From positions 105,510 through 169,509 of the forward strand of contig JBDHYF010000006.1 of NCBI GenBank assembly GCA_039811185.1: a DNA stretch of 64,000 bases, read 5' to 3'. Below are positions 26,223-35,289 of this stretch, piece by piece. A program made the translations under genes and the position numbers. This DNA comes from JAEZDR01 sp039811185 (lineage in GTDB: Bacteria; Bacteroidota; Bacteroidia; Chitinophagales; Chitinophagaceae). Each line of letters begins with the position of its first letter. Positions within the stretch are counted from its first letter, which is position 1. A model generated the notes under the pieces. That model was not told the DNA's origin and searched no databases. It was given only the letters and a program-made list of their open reading frames with translations.

Positions 26223-29200
26223 ATGGCTATCAAAAAAGACAATCGTCCAAAAGCCACGTTTTCTAAAATCACCATCGGCCTTGCGTCTCCGGACAGCATT
26301 CTCGAGCGTAGCTTTGGCGAGGTGTTAAAACCCGAAACCATCAACTATCGCACCTACAAGCCGGAACGAGACGGTTTGTTTTGCGAAAGAATTTTTGGTC
26401 CGGTAAAAGATTATGAATGCGCCTGCGGCAAATACAAACGTATTCGCTACAAAGGCATTGTTTGCGACCGTTGCGGAGTGGAGGTTACAGAGAAAAAGGT
26501 GCGTCGCGAAAGAATGGGACACATAAAACTTGTGGTTCCGGTTGTGCACATCTGGTATTTTAAATCGCTTCCAAATAAAATCGGTTATTTGTTGGGAATG
26601 AGCTCGAAAAAGCTCGAAACCATCGTTTATTACGAGCGATACGCCGTTATTCAGGGAGGCATTAAAGAAAACCTCGGCGTAGGTGATCTATTAACGGAAG
26701 AAGAATACCTCGATATCATCGATTCTTTGCCAAAAGAAAACCAATATCTTCCTGACGACGATCCGCAGAAATTCATTGCTAAAATGGGTGCGGAAGCCGT
26801 TCATGATTTGTTGGCAAGATTAGACCTCGACGAGCTTAGTTATAACCTGAGAAACGCCGCGGCAAACGAAACCTCGCAACAAAGAAAAGCCGATGCCCTA
26901 AAACGCCTTAGCGTTGTAGAAGCATTCCGCGACGCACACACCCGCATTACAAACCGTCCGGAATGGATGGTAATGCAATACATTCCGGTTATTCCACCCG
27001 AGTTGCGCCCGTTAGTGCCCCTCGACGGCGGCCGTTTTGCTTCATCCGATCTAAACGATCTTTACCGTCGCGTAATTATCCGTAACAACCGCTTAAAGCG
27101 TTTGTTGGAAATTAAAGCGCCCGAAGTAATCCTGCGTAACGAAAAAAGAATGTTGCAGGAAGCGGTAGACAGTCTGTTTGACAACTCCCGTAAATCCAAC
27201 GCCGTAAAAGCAGAAGGGGGAAGAGCACTGAAATCGTTGAGCGATGTGCTGAAAGGGAAACAGGGTCGTTTCCGCCAGAACCTTTTAGGTAAGCGGGTTG
27301 ACTATTCCGGTCGTTCGGTTATCGTGGTTGGCCCCGAGCTGAAAATGCACGAATGCGGTCTTCCGAAGGATATGGCTGCCGAATTGTTTAAACCATTCAT
27401 CATTCGAAAATTAATTGAAAGAGGAATTGTAAAAACAGTGAAATCGGCCAAGAAGCTGGTTGATAAAAAAGAAGCTGTTGTTTGGGATATTTTAGAGAAT
27501 ATTTTAAAAGGCCATCCTATTTTATTAAACAGGGCGCCAACGCTCCACCGCCTGTCGATTCAGGCCTTCCAGCCTAAATTGGTAGAAGGAAAAGCCATTC
27601 AACTGCATCCGTTGGTAACTACGGCCTTCAACGCGGATTTCGATGGCGACCAAATGGCCGTTCACGTTCCGCTTAGCTCGGCTGCCATTCTTGAAGCGCA
27701 ATTGCTGATGTTGTCATCGCACAACATTCTAAACCCGCAAAACGGTACGCCGATTACCCTTCCTTCGCAGGATATGGTGCTTGGTTTATACTACATCTCA
27801 AAAGGTAGAAAATCTACTCCCGAAGAGGCAGTAAAAGGCGAAGGAATGGCTTTTTACAATATGGAAGAAGTGGTGATTGCTTACAACGAAAAAAGAGTAA
27901 GCCTTCATGCACACATAAAAGTGAAAACCACTGTTCGCGAAAAAGGACAGCTAAAAAATAAATTGATCGACACTACGGTTGGCCGTGTGTTGTTTAATCA
28001 GTTTGTACCTCAGGAAGTAGGTTATATTAATGCTATTCTTACTAAAAAATCGCTTAGAGAAATTATCGGCGATATCATTAAAATTACCGACGTTCCTCAA
28101 ACCGCCAAGTTCCTCGACGACATTAAAACCTTAGGTTTCAGAATGGCGTTTAAAGGTGGTTTGTCTTTCTCAGTAAACGATCTCATCATCCCTGAAGTAA
28201 GAAACGAGTTACTTGAACAAGCCAAATCGGAAGTAGATGAGGTTTGGGATAACTACAATATGGGATTAATTACCAACAACGAAAGATATAATCAGGTAAT
28301 TGATATTTGGTCGAGAGTGGATACGCGTATTACAGAAACGCTTATACGCGAAATGGCAACCGATAAGCAGGGCTTTAATGCCGTTTATATGATGCTTGAT
28401 TCGGGTGCACGGGGTTCTAAACAGCAGGTAAAACAGCTTGCCGGTATCAGAGGTTTGATGGCGAAGCCAAGAAAATCGGGATCGAGCGGCTCGGAAATTA
28501 TCGAAAACCCCATCCTTGCCAACTTTAAAGGCGGGTTGAACGTACTCGACTACTTTATCTCTACACACGGTGCTCGTAAAGGTCTTGCCGATACGGCCCT
28601 TAAAACAGCCGATGCCGGTTACCTAACCAGAAGGCTTGTTGACGTTGCTCAGGATGTTGTAATTGTAAGCGAAGACTGCGGAACGCTTAGAGGCATCGCT
28701 ATCAGCGCGCTGAAAGATCATGAAGATATCATTGAACCGCTTGCCGATAGAATTGAAGGCCGCACTTCCCTGCACGATGTGTACAATCCGGCTTCAGATG
28801 AAATCATTATAAAAGCAGGGGAAGAAATTACGCACGAAGTTGCCAAATCCATTGAAGAGGCAGGAATTGAGTCGGTTGAAATCCGGTCGGTTTTAACCTG
28901 CGAAATTAAACGAGGCGTTTGCGTAAAATGTTACGGTAAAAACCTGGCAACAGGCTATATGGCTCAGGCCGGCGATGCAGTGGGTATTATTGCTGCACAG
29001 TCAATCGGTGAGCCGGGTACACAGCTTACGCTCCGTACCTTCCACGTGGGTGGTGTGGCAGGTTCTGCGTCCGTAGAATCTACTTTAACCGCCAAGTTCG
29101 ACGGTACCATTCAGTTTGATGGATTGAGAACGGTTGACACCACAAACAACGACGGTGAAAAAGTAAAAATTGTTATTGGAAGAACAGGCGAAATCAGAAT

Positions 29201-30506
29201 TGTTGATTTGAAAAACGACCGTTTGCTTATTACAAACAACATTCCTTATGGCTCGTTCCTGAACGTGAAAGATGGGCAGGAAGTGAAAAAAGGCGATGTA
29301 ATTTCTACCTGGGATCCATTTAACAACGTAATTGTTGCCGAGCAAAACGGTACCATTCGTTTCGAAAACATTCTGGAAGGCATCACCTTCCGCGAAGAGT
29401 CTGACGAACAAACCGGCCACCGTGAGAAAGTGGTGATTGAGTCGAAAGACAAAACGAAAATCCCAACTATTTTTGTTGAAGGTAAAGACGTAAAACTTTA
29501 TAACCTGCCTGTGGGTTCGCACATCGTAATTGACGAAAACGAAACGGTGAAAGCCGGACAAGTGCTTGTGAAAATTCCAAGGATACTGAGCAAGCTTCGC
29601 GATATCACCGGTGGTCTTCCACGCGTAACCGAGTTGTTTGAAGCAAGAAACCCGGCCAACCCTGCTGTGGTTTGCGAAATTGATGGAGTGGTATCTTTTG
29701 GAAACGTAAAAAGAGGTAACCGCGAAATTATTGTAGAAGCAAAAGATGGTGTGGTTAAAAAATACCTCGTTCCTTTAACGCGGCAGATTTTGGTGCAGGA
29801 TGGCGACTTTGTAAAAGCAGGCGCTCCTTTATCCGACGGGCAAATTGCTCCGGCAGATATTCTTGCCATCAAAGGGCCTTTTGCAGTTCAGGAATACGTG
29901 GTGAACGAAATTCAGGAAGTTTACCGCCTGCAAGGTGTAAAAATCAACGACAAGCACATCGAAGTAATCGTTAGGCAAATGATGAAAAAGGTAGAGATTG
30001 TTGATGCCGGAGATACGCGCTTCCTCGAGGAAGATCTTGAAGACAGGTTTGAATTCATTGCAGAAAACGATCGCATTTTCGATAAGAAAGTAGTGATCGA
30101 AGCAGGCGAGAGTACCAACTTCAAACCGGGGCAGATTATCAGCCTTCGCGAGTTAAGAGAAGAAAATTCCTTGCTGCGCAGGAACGATAAAAAGCTGGTT
30201 GAAGTAAGAGACGCTGAGCCGGCAACTGCTACGCCTGTGTTGTTGGGTATTACCAAAGCCTCTCTTGGAGTACAAAGCTGGATTTCGGCTGCATCGTTCC
30301 AGGAAACAACCAAAGTATTAAGTTCTGCCGCCATCCAAGGCAAGGCCGACGATATGCTTGGCCTGAAAGAGAATGTAATTACCGGCCACTTGATTCCGGC
30401 AGGAACCGGACAAAAAGAGTTCGAAAATATCATTGTTGGAAACAAAGAAGAATACGAATTACTCACCACCGCGAGAGAGGCAATGAGCTTCGACGACGAA
30501 GAGTAG
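26223..30506 (+). CDS. rpoC: RNA polymerase subunit beta'
   Basis: 1427 aa. The active-site NADFDGDQM is at 470-478, with the three Mg2+ aspartates. The N-terminal zinc-finger CACGKYKR...CDRCGVEV lies at about 65-90. A second zinc site follows in the C-terminal half (CGTLRG to CVKCYGKNL). Trigger-loop region GEPGTQLTLRTFHVGG is present. Length and order are regular; no intein or insertion beyond the usual Bacteroidetes pattern. It starts 89 bases after rpoB, with a hairpin in between. A strong terminator closes the unit at 30528. Confidence 0.98.
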   Translation: MAIKKDNRPKATFSKITIGLASPDSILERSFGEVLKPETINYRTYKPERDGLFCERIFGPVKDYECACGKYKRIRYKGIVCDRCGVEVTEKKVRRERMGHIKLVVPVVHIWYFKSLPNKIGYLLGMSSKKLETIVYYERYAVIQGGIKENLGVGDLLTEEEYLDIIDSLPKENQYLPDDDPQKFIAKMGAEAVHDLLARLDLDELSYNLRNAAANETSQQRKADALKRLSVVEAFRDAHTRITNRPEWMVMQYIPVIPPELRPLVPLDGGRFASSDLNDLYRRVIIRNNRLKRLLEIKAPEVILRNEKRMLQEAVDSLFDNSRKSNAVKAEGGRALKSLSDVLKGKQGRFRQNLLGKRVDYSGRSVIVVGPELKMHECGLPKDMAAELFKPFIIRKLIERGIVKTVKSAKKLVDKKEAVVWDILENILKGHPILLNRAPTLHRLSIQAFQPKLVEGKAIQLHPLVTTAFNADFDGDQMAVHVPLSSAAILEAQLLMLSSHNILNPQNGTPITLPSQDMVLGLYYISKGRKSTPEEAVKGEGMAFYNMEEVVIAYNEKRVSLHAHIKVKTTVREKGQLKNKLIDTTVGRVLFNQFVPQEVGYINAILTKKSLREIIGDIIKITDVPQTAKFLDDIKTLGFRMAFKGGLSFSVNDLIIPEVRNELLEQAKSEVDEVWDNYNMGLITNNERYNQVIDIWSRVDTRITETLIREMATDKQGFNAVYMMLDSGARGSKQQVKQLAGIRGLMAKPRKSGSSGSEIIENPILANFKGGLNVLDYFISTHGARKGLADTALKTADAGYLTRRLVDVAQDVVIVSEDCGTLRGIAISALKDHEDIIEPLADRIEGRTSLHDVYNPASDEIIIKAGEEITHEVAKSIEEAGIESVEIRSVLTCEIKRGVCVKCYGKNLATGYMAQAGDAVGIIAAQSIGEPGTQLTLRTFHVGGVAGSASVESTLTAKFDGTIQFDGLRTVDTTNNDGEKVKIVIGRTGEIRIVDLKNDRLLITNNIPYGSFLNVKDGQEVKKGDVISTWDPFNNVIVAEQNGTIRFENILEGITFREESDEQTGHREKVVIESKDKTKIPTIFVEGKDVKLYNLPVGSHIVIDENETVKAGQVLVKIPRILSKLRDITGGLPRVTELFEARNPANPAVVCEIDGVVSFGNVKRGNREIIVEAKDGVVKKYLVPLTRQILVQDGDFVKAGAPLSDGQIAPADILAIKGPFAVQEYVVNEIQEVYRLQGVKINDKHIEVIVRQMMKKVEIVDAGDTRFLEEDLEDRFEFIAENDRIFDKKVVIEAGESTNFKPGQIISLRELREENSLLRRNDKKLVEVRDAEPATATPVLLGITKASLGVQSWISAASFQETTKVLSSAAIQGKADDMLGLKENVITGHLIPAGTGQKEFENIIVGNKEEYELLTTAREAMSFDDEE

Positions 30507-30527
30507 TTATAGAATTCTGATTATATA

Positions 30528-30555
30528 AAACAGGAAGTTTCAGCTTCCTGTTTTT
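30528..30555 (+). terminator. Rho-independent terminator after rpoC
   Basis: AAACAGGAAG (30528-30537) pairs with CTTCCTGTTT (30544-30553), a 10-bp stem with a 6-base loop, followed by further T bases. It closes the rpoB-rpoC transcript and separates it from the Skp-like gene. Confidence 0.9.
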
Positions 30556-30613
30556 CTTTTAACAACGCCGTTATTTCAAACTAACTAATTTGCCTTTCAC
30601 TTTAAAACATCGT

Positions 30614-31228
30614 ATGAAGAATATTTTTATTGCACTCGTTTTTGTTTTGTTTATAGCAGTAAGCGCTTTGTTCTACCTGCATTTTTCATCTCAACAATCA
30701 TCCACCAAACTTGCAAAACAAGGTGCAGAAAAAGCGGGTGGGGAGAATGCGGGTTCACGGTTTGCCTACTTCGATCTCGATTCGCTTGAAAACAGATATG
30801 AGTACTTTTTGGAAGTAAGAAATTCGTTACGGACCCGGGAAGATAATATTGCCTCTCAGCTCAACTCTATTCGTAACGACTACTTAAAGTTGTTGAAAGA
30901 GTACAATCAGTCGGGCGCGGAAATGTCGCAAACACAGCAAGCCAACATGCAGCAGAAGCTGATGAAGTTACAGAACGACTACCAACAGAAAGAGCAGGAT
31001 TTAAGTCAGGACCTGCAAAACGAATCCCTTAAAAAAATGCAGGATGTTCGGCAAACAATTCAAAATTATTTAAAAGACTATTGCAGCAAAAAAGGCCTGA
31101 GTTTTGTCTTTGCTGCAAGTGATAACGATTTTCTCTATTATAAAGAGGAGTCGCTCAATATTACCAAAGAGTTAATTGAAGAATTAAACAAGGATTACGC
31201 TGAAAGTAAAAAGCAAAAATCGAAATAA
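30614..31228 (+). CDS. OmpH/Skp-like periplasmic chaperone
   Basis: 204 aa from the ATG at 30614. An N-terminal hydrophobic segment (about 3-20) acts as signal anchor or signal peptide. A long charged coiled coil (about 55-150), rich in Gln and Lys (QQANMQQKLMKLQND), precedes the end region KKGLSFVFAASDNDFLYY, typical of the OmpH/Skp family, which guides outer-membrane proteins through the periplasm. An upstream in-frame start at 30590 exists but would place extra residues before the hydrophobic segment. A terminator follows at 31262. BamA and other partners are not in the window. Confidence 0.85.
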   Translation: MKNIFIALVFVLFIAVSALFYLHFSSQQSSTKLAKQGAEKAGGENAGSRFAYFDLDSLENRYEYFLEVRNSLRTREDNIASQLNSIRNDYLKLLKEYNQSGAEMSQTQQANMQQKLMKLQNDYQQKEQDLSQDLQNESLKKMQDVRQTIQNYLKDYCSKKGLSFVFAASDNDFLYYKEESLNITKELIEELNKDYAESKKQKSK

Positions 31229-31261
31229 CCATTACTGCAAGTCTGAAAGTTGACGAATGCC

Positions 31262-31287
31262 ATCCCGCTGTTAAAGCGGGATTTTTT
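31262..31287 (+). terminator. Rho-independent terminator after the Skp-like gene
   Basis: ATCCCGCT (31262-31269) pairs with AGCGGGAT (31275-31282), 5-base loop, six-T tail. The stem matches that of the terminator at 8274 base for base. Confidence 0.9.
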
Positions 31288-31363
31288 ATAGAAATTATTC
31301 AGAAGAAAAGACGTTTATACTGCTTAATTGCATTACTTTCGCCGCTCTAAATTTTAAACTTAA

Positions 31364-31954
31364 ATGAAAACAGTTACAATCGAAGGACAACTGAGGACCG
31401 AAAGCGGAAAAAAAGCCACCCGCCAACTTCGCTCTCAGGAATTAGTGCCGGGTGTAATTTACGGTGGTGCCTCTGAAATTAATTTTGCTGCTCCTGCAAA
31501 AGACTTTAAGTCGCTCGTTTACACGGGCCAGTTTCAGGTTGCAGAGGTGAAAGTAGATGGTAAATCTTATAAATGTATTTTGAAGGATTTACAGTTTGAT
31601 AAGGTTGACGACAGCCTGATTCACGTAGACTTACTGGAACTTACAGAAGGTAAAAAAGTAATAGCAACCCTTCCTTTAAGCTTCGTAGGTTCGGCTGCTG
31701 GTGTAAAAGCCGGTGGTAAGCTTATTTTAAAAATGAAATCGGTTAAGGTAAAAGCAGATCCTAAAGACCTTGTTGAAAGTATTGAGGTTGATATTTCCAA
31801 TCTCGAAATCAATCAAAACATTCGTGTGCAAGACGTAGTTGCCCCTAATATGGAGATTTTAAACTCTCCTCGTATTCCGGTTGCTTCTATTGTTACAACG
31901 CGTCAGTTGCGTCAGGAAGAAGCTGCAGCAGCGTCTGACGGCAAAAAGAAATAA
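31364..31954 (+). CDS. rplY: 50S ribosomal protein L25/general stress protein Ctc
   Basis: 196 aa, the long (CTC) form, with the N-terminal 5S rRNA-binding domain opening with VTIEGQLRTESGKKATRQLR and a C-terminal beta domain (about 95-180) ending in ARQLR-like TTRQLRQEE and a basic tail. E. coli L25 has only the first domain (94 aa). It is often next to pth, which here lies 6 kb away, so that pair is split. A near-consensus -7 box (TACTTTCG, 31334-31341) precedes it. A terminator follows at 31972. Confidence 0.93.
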   Translation: MKTVTIEGQLRTESGKKATRQLRSQELVPGVIYGGASEINFAAPAKDFKSLVYTGQFQVAEVKVDGKSYKCILKDLQFDKVDDSLIHVDLLELTEGKKVIATLPLSFVGSAAGVKAGGKLILKMKSVKVKADPKDLVESIEVDISNLEINQNIRVQDVVAPNMEILNSPRIPVASIVTTRQLRQEEAAAASDGKKK

Positions 31955-31971
31955 CCTTTCTGGAGAAATGG

Positions 31972-32008
31972 AAAAAATTAAAGCTGCTCTTGGGCAGCTT
32001 TAATTTTT
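31972..32008. terminator. Terminator between rplY and the PepSY-like gene
   Basis: AAATTAAAGCTGC (31975-31987) pairs with GCAGCTTTAATTT (31994-32006), a 13-bp stem with a 6-base loop, A run before and T run after. The symmetrical flanks suit the two convergent genes on either side. Confidence 0.88.
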
Positions 32009-32023
32009 ATAGGAAGCGATAGC

Positions 32024-32467
32024 TTAGTATCTGTCCATCACTGTTCCGTCTGTCAACACATACAACTTCCGCTTTTCATTTTTATTCTTAACCTCAACCT
32101 CATAAATTTCTGCGTGTTTAGGCGTTTGATGAAGTTCTACATCATCGTCATCAATTTTATAACCAGCAAACGATGAATTTTTTAAGGCATTCCATACAGA
32201 CTGAGGAACTTCAGATTTTTTAAGTTCACGCTCGGTTCGCACCCAATTGCCGTTCTTGTCGTAATAAGTTTCGTACTTCTTTCCCTGGTAATGATACTCA
32301 ACTTCGAATCCTCCGTCGTGAATAGCTTCCCACTCCTTAACGTGTGCACCACTGTAATTTTTTTCAAAATGCGCTTTCGCCGATGCCGGCACGTTTTGGG
32401 CGGTTAGCGTTTGTGGAAGCCAGATACCAAGTCCCACAAATAACATAGCTAAAAGGTACTTGTTCAT
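32024..32467 (-). CDS. Secreted PepSY-like protein (DUF2874 type)
   Basis: 147 aa, signal peptide (hydrophobic 4-22, cleavage after LTAQ). The mature part has two repeats of the PepSY-like fold common in Bacteroidetes: VPASAKAHFEKNY...FEVEYHYQGKKYETYYDKNGNW and then VPQSVWNALKNSSF...IYEVEVKNKNEKRKLYVLTDG (each shown broken here). Such proteins are small periplasmic binding-type folds of unknown role. It is monocistronic, converging with rplY across a terminator. Confidence 0.83.
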   Translation of the reverse strand: MNKYLLAMLFVGLGIWLPQTLTAQNVPASAKAHFEKNYSGAHVKEWEAIHDGGFEVEYHYQGKKYETYYDKNGNWVRTERELKKSEVPQSVWNALKNSSFAGYKIDDDDVELHQTPKHAEIYEVEVKNKNEKRKLYVLTDGTVMDRY

Positions 32468-32586
32468 AATGTTTTATTTTGGGTGAAGTAAACAAACTTT
32501 ATTCCGTTAATAAATGCCGCGTTCCGACTTAAAATTCTATTAACAGTTACCTTTACTGCGGTTAAAAATTGAGTACCCCGACATAC

Positions 32587-35289
32587 ATGCTTAGCTATTT
32601 TAAAGATAATGTGTTTGTTAAGTTGTTGCTCGCAAGGCTGCCTCAAGGACTTGTGATAACCGATGACAACCGAAAGGTGATTGCAGTAAACGCACAGTTT
32701 TGCGCACTGTTTGACCTTGATGAGCCGGTAGATTTCCTGATGACTTTAACCGGCCCTGCGCTGCTGCAACTGCTTAAAAACAAGCTACTGAACTTTGAGG
32801 AGCAGGCTGCCGAAATTGAATCTTGCTCACAGAAACAAAAGCCGCTATACAACTGCGAAATGAAGCTGTTAAACGGCACCGTGCTGAAACGCGATTATAT
32901 GCCCATTGTGCTGAAGCAGAAACATCTTGGTAACATCTGGCTTTTTAACGACGACACAGAAAATTATAAAGCACGTAAGCTGGTACAGGAGCAGAAGGCG
33001 TTTTACGAAGATATTTTAAACAACATCCCATCCGACATTGCTGTTTTTTCGCCCGACCACAAATACCTCTTCCTTAATCCGGTTGCAATCGGCGACGCCG
33101 AACTAAGAAAATGGCTCATCGGAAAAAATAATTTCGACTATTTTAAACTGAAAGGGAAAGATGATGCCATTGCACGAAGCCGACAGGAAGTTTTTAACCG
33201 TGTATTAAGCGGGAAGAAGCAGATTGAATGGGAAGAGAAGATAGAGTTGGCGAACGGACAACAAGAGTATCATTTGAGAAGAATGAAGCCGATAATTGAT
33301 GACAACGGCAAGGTAAAAATGGTGATTGGATATGGCATCGAAATCTCTGAAATAAAGCGGATTCAAGATCAGATTGAACGAAGCGAAAAGCGCTATCGCG
33401 ATTTATATAATTATAGCCAGGCGATCATTTGTACGCACGATATGGAAGGCAGGTTTCTTTCTATTAATCCCAGCTTCACTGCAACACTTGGATATGCTGA
33501 GGAAGAAGTGCTTGGCAAGAGCATTCAGGACTTGCTCGACGAAAATGCGCGGGCAAACTTTTACAGCAGTTATTTATCCGTAATATTAAGAGAAAAAAAG
33601 CTTCGTGGATTGTTTAAAGTTTACGACAAATCTGGAAACAAAGCGTATTTGTTATTTGAGAATTATTTTGTTGAGGAAGATAACTCCCGGCCATACATCA
33701 TCGCGTTTGCGCAAGATGTAACCGATCGGATAACGATTGAGAAAAAACTGAAAGAAGCAAACAAAAAAACAGAGGAAACAGCAAAGGCGAAGGAGCGTTT
33801 TCTTGCCAATATGAGCCATGAAATCCGAACGCCAATGAGCGGCGTAATCGGAATTACCGAACTGCTCCTCAAAACGCAGCTTACAGCTGAACAAAAAAGA
33901 TATCTCAAAATCATCGAAGAGTCGGCATCCAACCTTCTTAACATCATCAATTCTATTCTCGATCTTGAAAAAGTTGGTGCCGGGAAGGTAGAACTGGAGT
34001 TACTCCCGATGAATATGCACGAAAAACTGCAAAACGTATATCGGTTTTTTACGCACATTGCGCAACAAAAAAATTTGGAGTTAGAGTTAAATAATCAAAT
34101 ACCTGAAGACTTACAGGTGGTTGCCGACCGCACAAGAATCGGTCAGGTACTCAACAACCTCATCAGCAATGCCATTAAATTTACGCAGCAGGGCAGTATT
34201 CGGATTGCAGGTGAAGTGGAGTCGGTGTGCGAAGATGCCATTTCGTTTCATTTTACTATTTCCGATTCGGGCATCGGTATAGACAAAGAGAAACTCGACG
34301 ACATCTTCCTGCCTTTTACGCAGGCCTATGCAGAAACTACAAGGCTGTATGGTGGCACAGGGCTGGGCCTCGCAATTACAAAACATCTTATAGAACTACA
34401 AGGAGGAAAAATCTGGGTAGACAGTGTACCCGGAAAGGGGAGTGTCTTCCATTTTACACTGCGTCTTCAAAAAGCTGAAATGACAAACGAACCGGTAGCA
34501 GAAAAAGAAGGTGACATCGACACCAAAAATTTAAGCGGACTGAAAGTGCTTGTGGTGGAAGACAATGAAGTGAATCAGTTTCTGGCAAAAAGCTTATTGG
34601 AGCAGTGGGGCATTGAAGTTACGGTTGCTGTTAACGGAGCCGAAGGCGTGCAAAAAGTTGCTGAAAACGACTACGATTTGGTGTTTATGGATATTCAGAT
34701 GCCTGTAAAAAATGGATTGGATGCAACGGTTGAAATACGCTCTATGAGCGATTTACGCAAGAGGAGTGTACCTATTATTGCGCTCACAGCGAACGCATTG
34801 AAAGGCGAGGAGACCAAATATTTCGAAGCAGGAATGAACAACTATCTGATAAAACCTTTTAAAGAAAAAGAATTGCTTGCAGCCTTGCACAGTACGCTCA
34901 ATAACATGGCCCACCACCCTTCTGCTCCAAACGAGCCGACGGTTTCCGAACCGCTGTACAGTTTGGCAATGATAGAAGATATGGCAAAGGGTAACAACGA
35001 ATTTATACAACAGCTCATTGAGGTTTTTGTAGAATCTGTACCGCCAACGCTGAATGAACTGACCGCTGCCTTTGAAAACAAACAGCTCCTTCAGGTTGGC
35101 GCAATAGCGCATAAATTGAAGCCTACAATCGACACGCTGATGATTGCTTCGCTTACTTCCGATATCCGCACGCTGGAACAGAAGGGGAAAAATAATGCCG
35201 ATCCGGAAGCGATTGAACCACTCGTAAAAAAGGTAACCGCCATACTTTTGGAAGTGTGCAAACAACTCAACAGTAAAGTCGCATCTTAA
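32587..35289 (+). CDS. Cytoplasmic hybrid histidine kinase (PAS-HisKA-HATPase-REC-HPT)
   Basis: About 900 aa with no membrane segment, so it senses inside the cell. Three PAS-like regions (roughly 15-120, 140-265 and 270-390) precede HisKA with the phospho-accepting His411 in FLANMSHEIRTP. The HATPase has an N box (NNLISNAIKFT), DSGIGID and GGTGLGLAI. A receiver domain carries Asp702 in MDIQMP, and a C-terminal HPT domain has His842 in AHKLKP. So the phosphorelay can run within one chain. A TTG start at 32569 would add six residues; the ATG at 32587 is preferred. No response regulator is adjacent. It shares its last four bases with the opposing E1 gene. Confidence 0.92.
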   Translation: MLSYFKDNVFVKLLLARLPQGLVITDDNRKVIAVNAQFCALFDLDEPVDFLMTLTGPALLQLLKNKLLNFEEQAAEIESCSQKQKPLYNCEMKLLNGTVLKRDYMPIVLKQKHLGNIWLFNDDTENYKARKLVQEQKAFYEDILNNIPSDIAVFSPDHKYLFLNPVAIGDAELRKWLIGKNNFDYFKLKGKDDAIARSRQEVFNRVLSGKKQIEWEEKIELANGQQEYHLRRMKPIIDDNGKVKMVIGYGIEISEIKRIQDQIERSEKRYRDLYNYSQAIICTHDMEGRFLSINPSFTATLGYAEEEVLGKSIQDLLDENARANFYSSYLSVILREKKLRGLFKVYDKSGNKAYLLFENYFVEEDNSRPYIIAFAQDVTDRITIEKKLKEANKKTEETAKAKERFLANMSHEIRTPMSGVIGITELLLKTQLTAEQKRYLKIIEESASNLLNIINSILDLEKVGAGKVELELLPMNMHEKLQNVYRFFTHIAQQKNLELELNNQIPEDLQVVADRTRIGQVLNNLISNAIKFTQQGSIRIAGEVESVCEDAISFHFTISDSGIGIDKEKLDDIFLPFTQAYAETTRLYGGTGLGLAITKHLIELQGGKIWVDSVPGKGSVFHFTLRLQKAEMTNEPVAEKEGDIDTKNLSGLKVLVVEDNEVNQFLAKSLLEQWGIEVTVAVNGAEGVQKVAENDYDLVFMDIQMPVKNGLDATVEIRSMSDLRKRSVPIIALTANALKGEETKYFEAGMNNYLIKPFKEKELLAALHSTLNNMAHHPSAPNEPTVSEPLYSLAMIEDMAKGNNEFIQQLIEVFVESVPPTLNELTAAFENKQLLQVGAIAHKLKPTIDTLMIASLTSDIRTLEQKGKNNADPEAIEPLVKKVTAILLEVCKQLNSKVAS

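Noticed and set aside
29921..30469. Open frame of 182 codons opposite rpoC
   Set aside because: Antisense to a conserved part of rpoC; Ser-rich composition results from rpoC codons.
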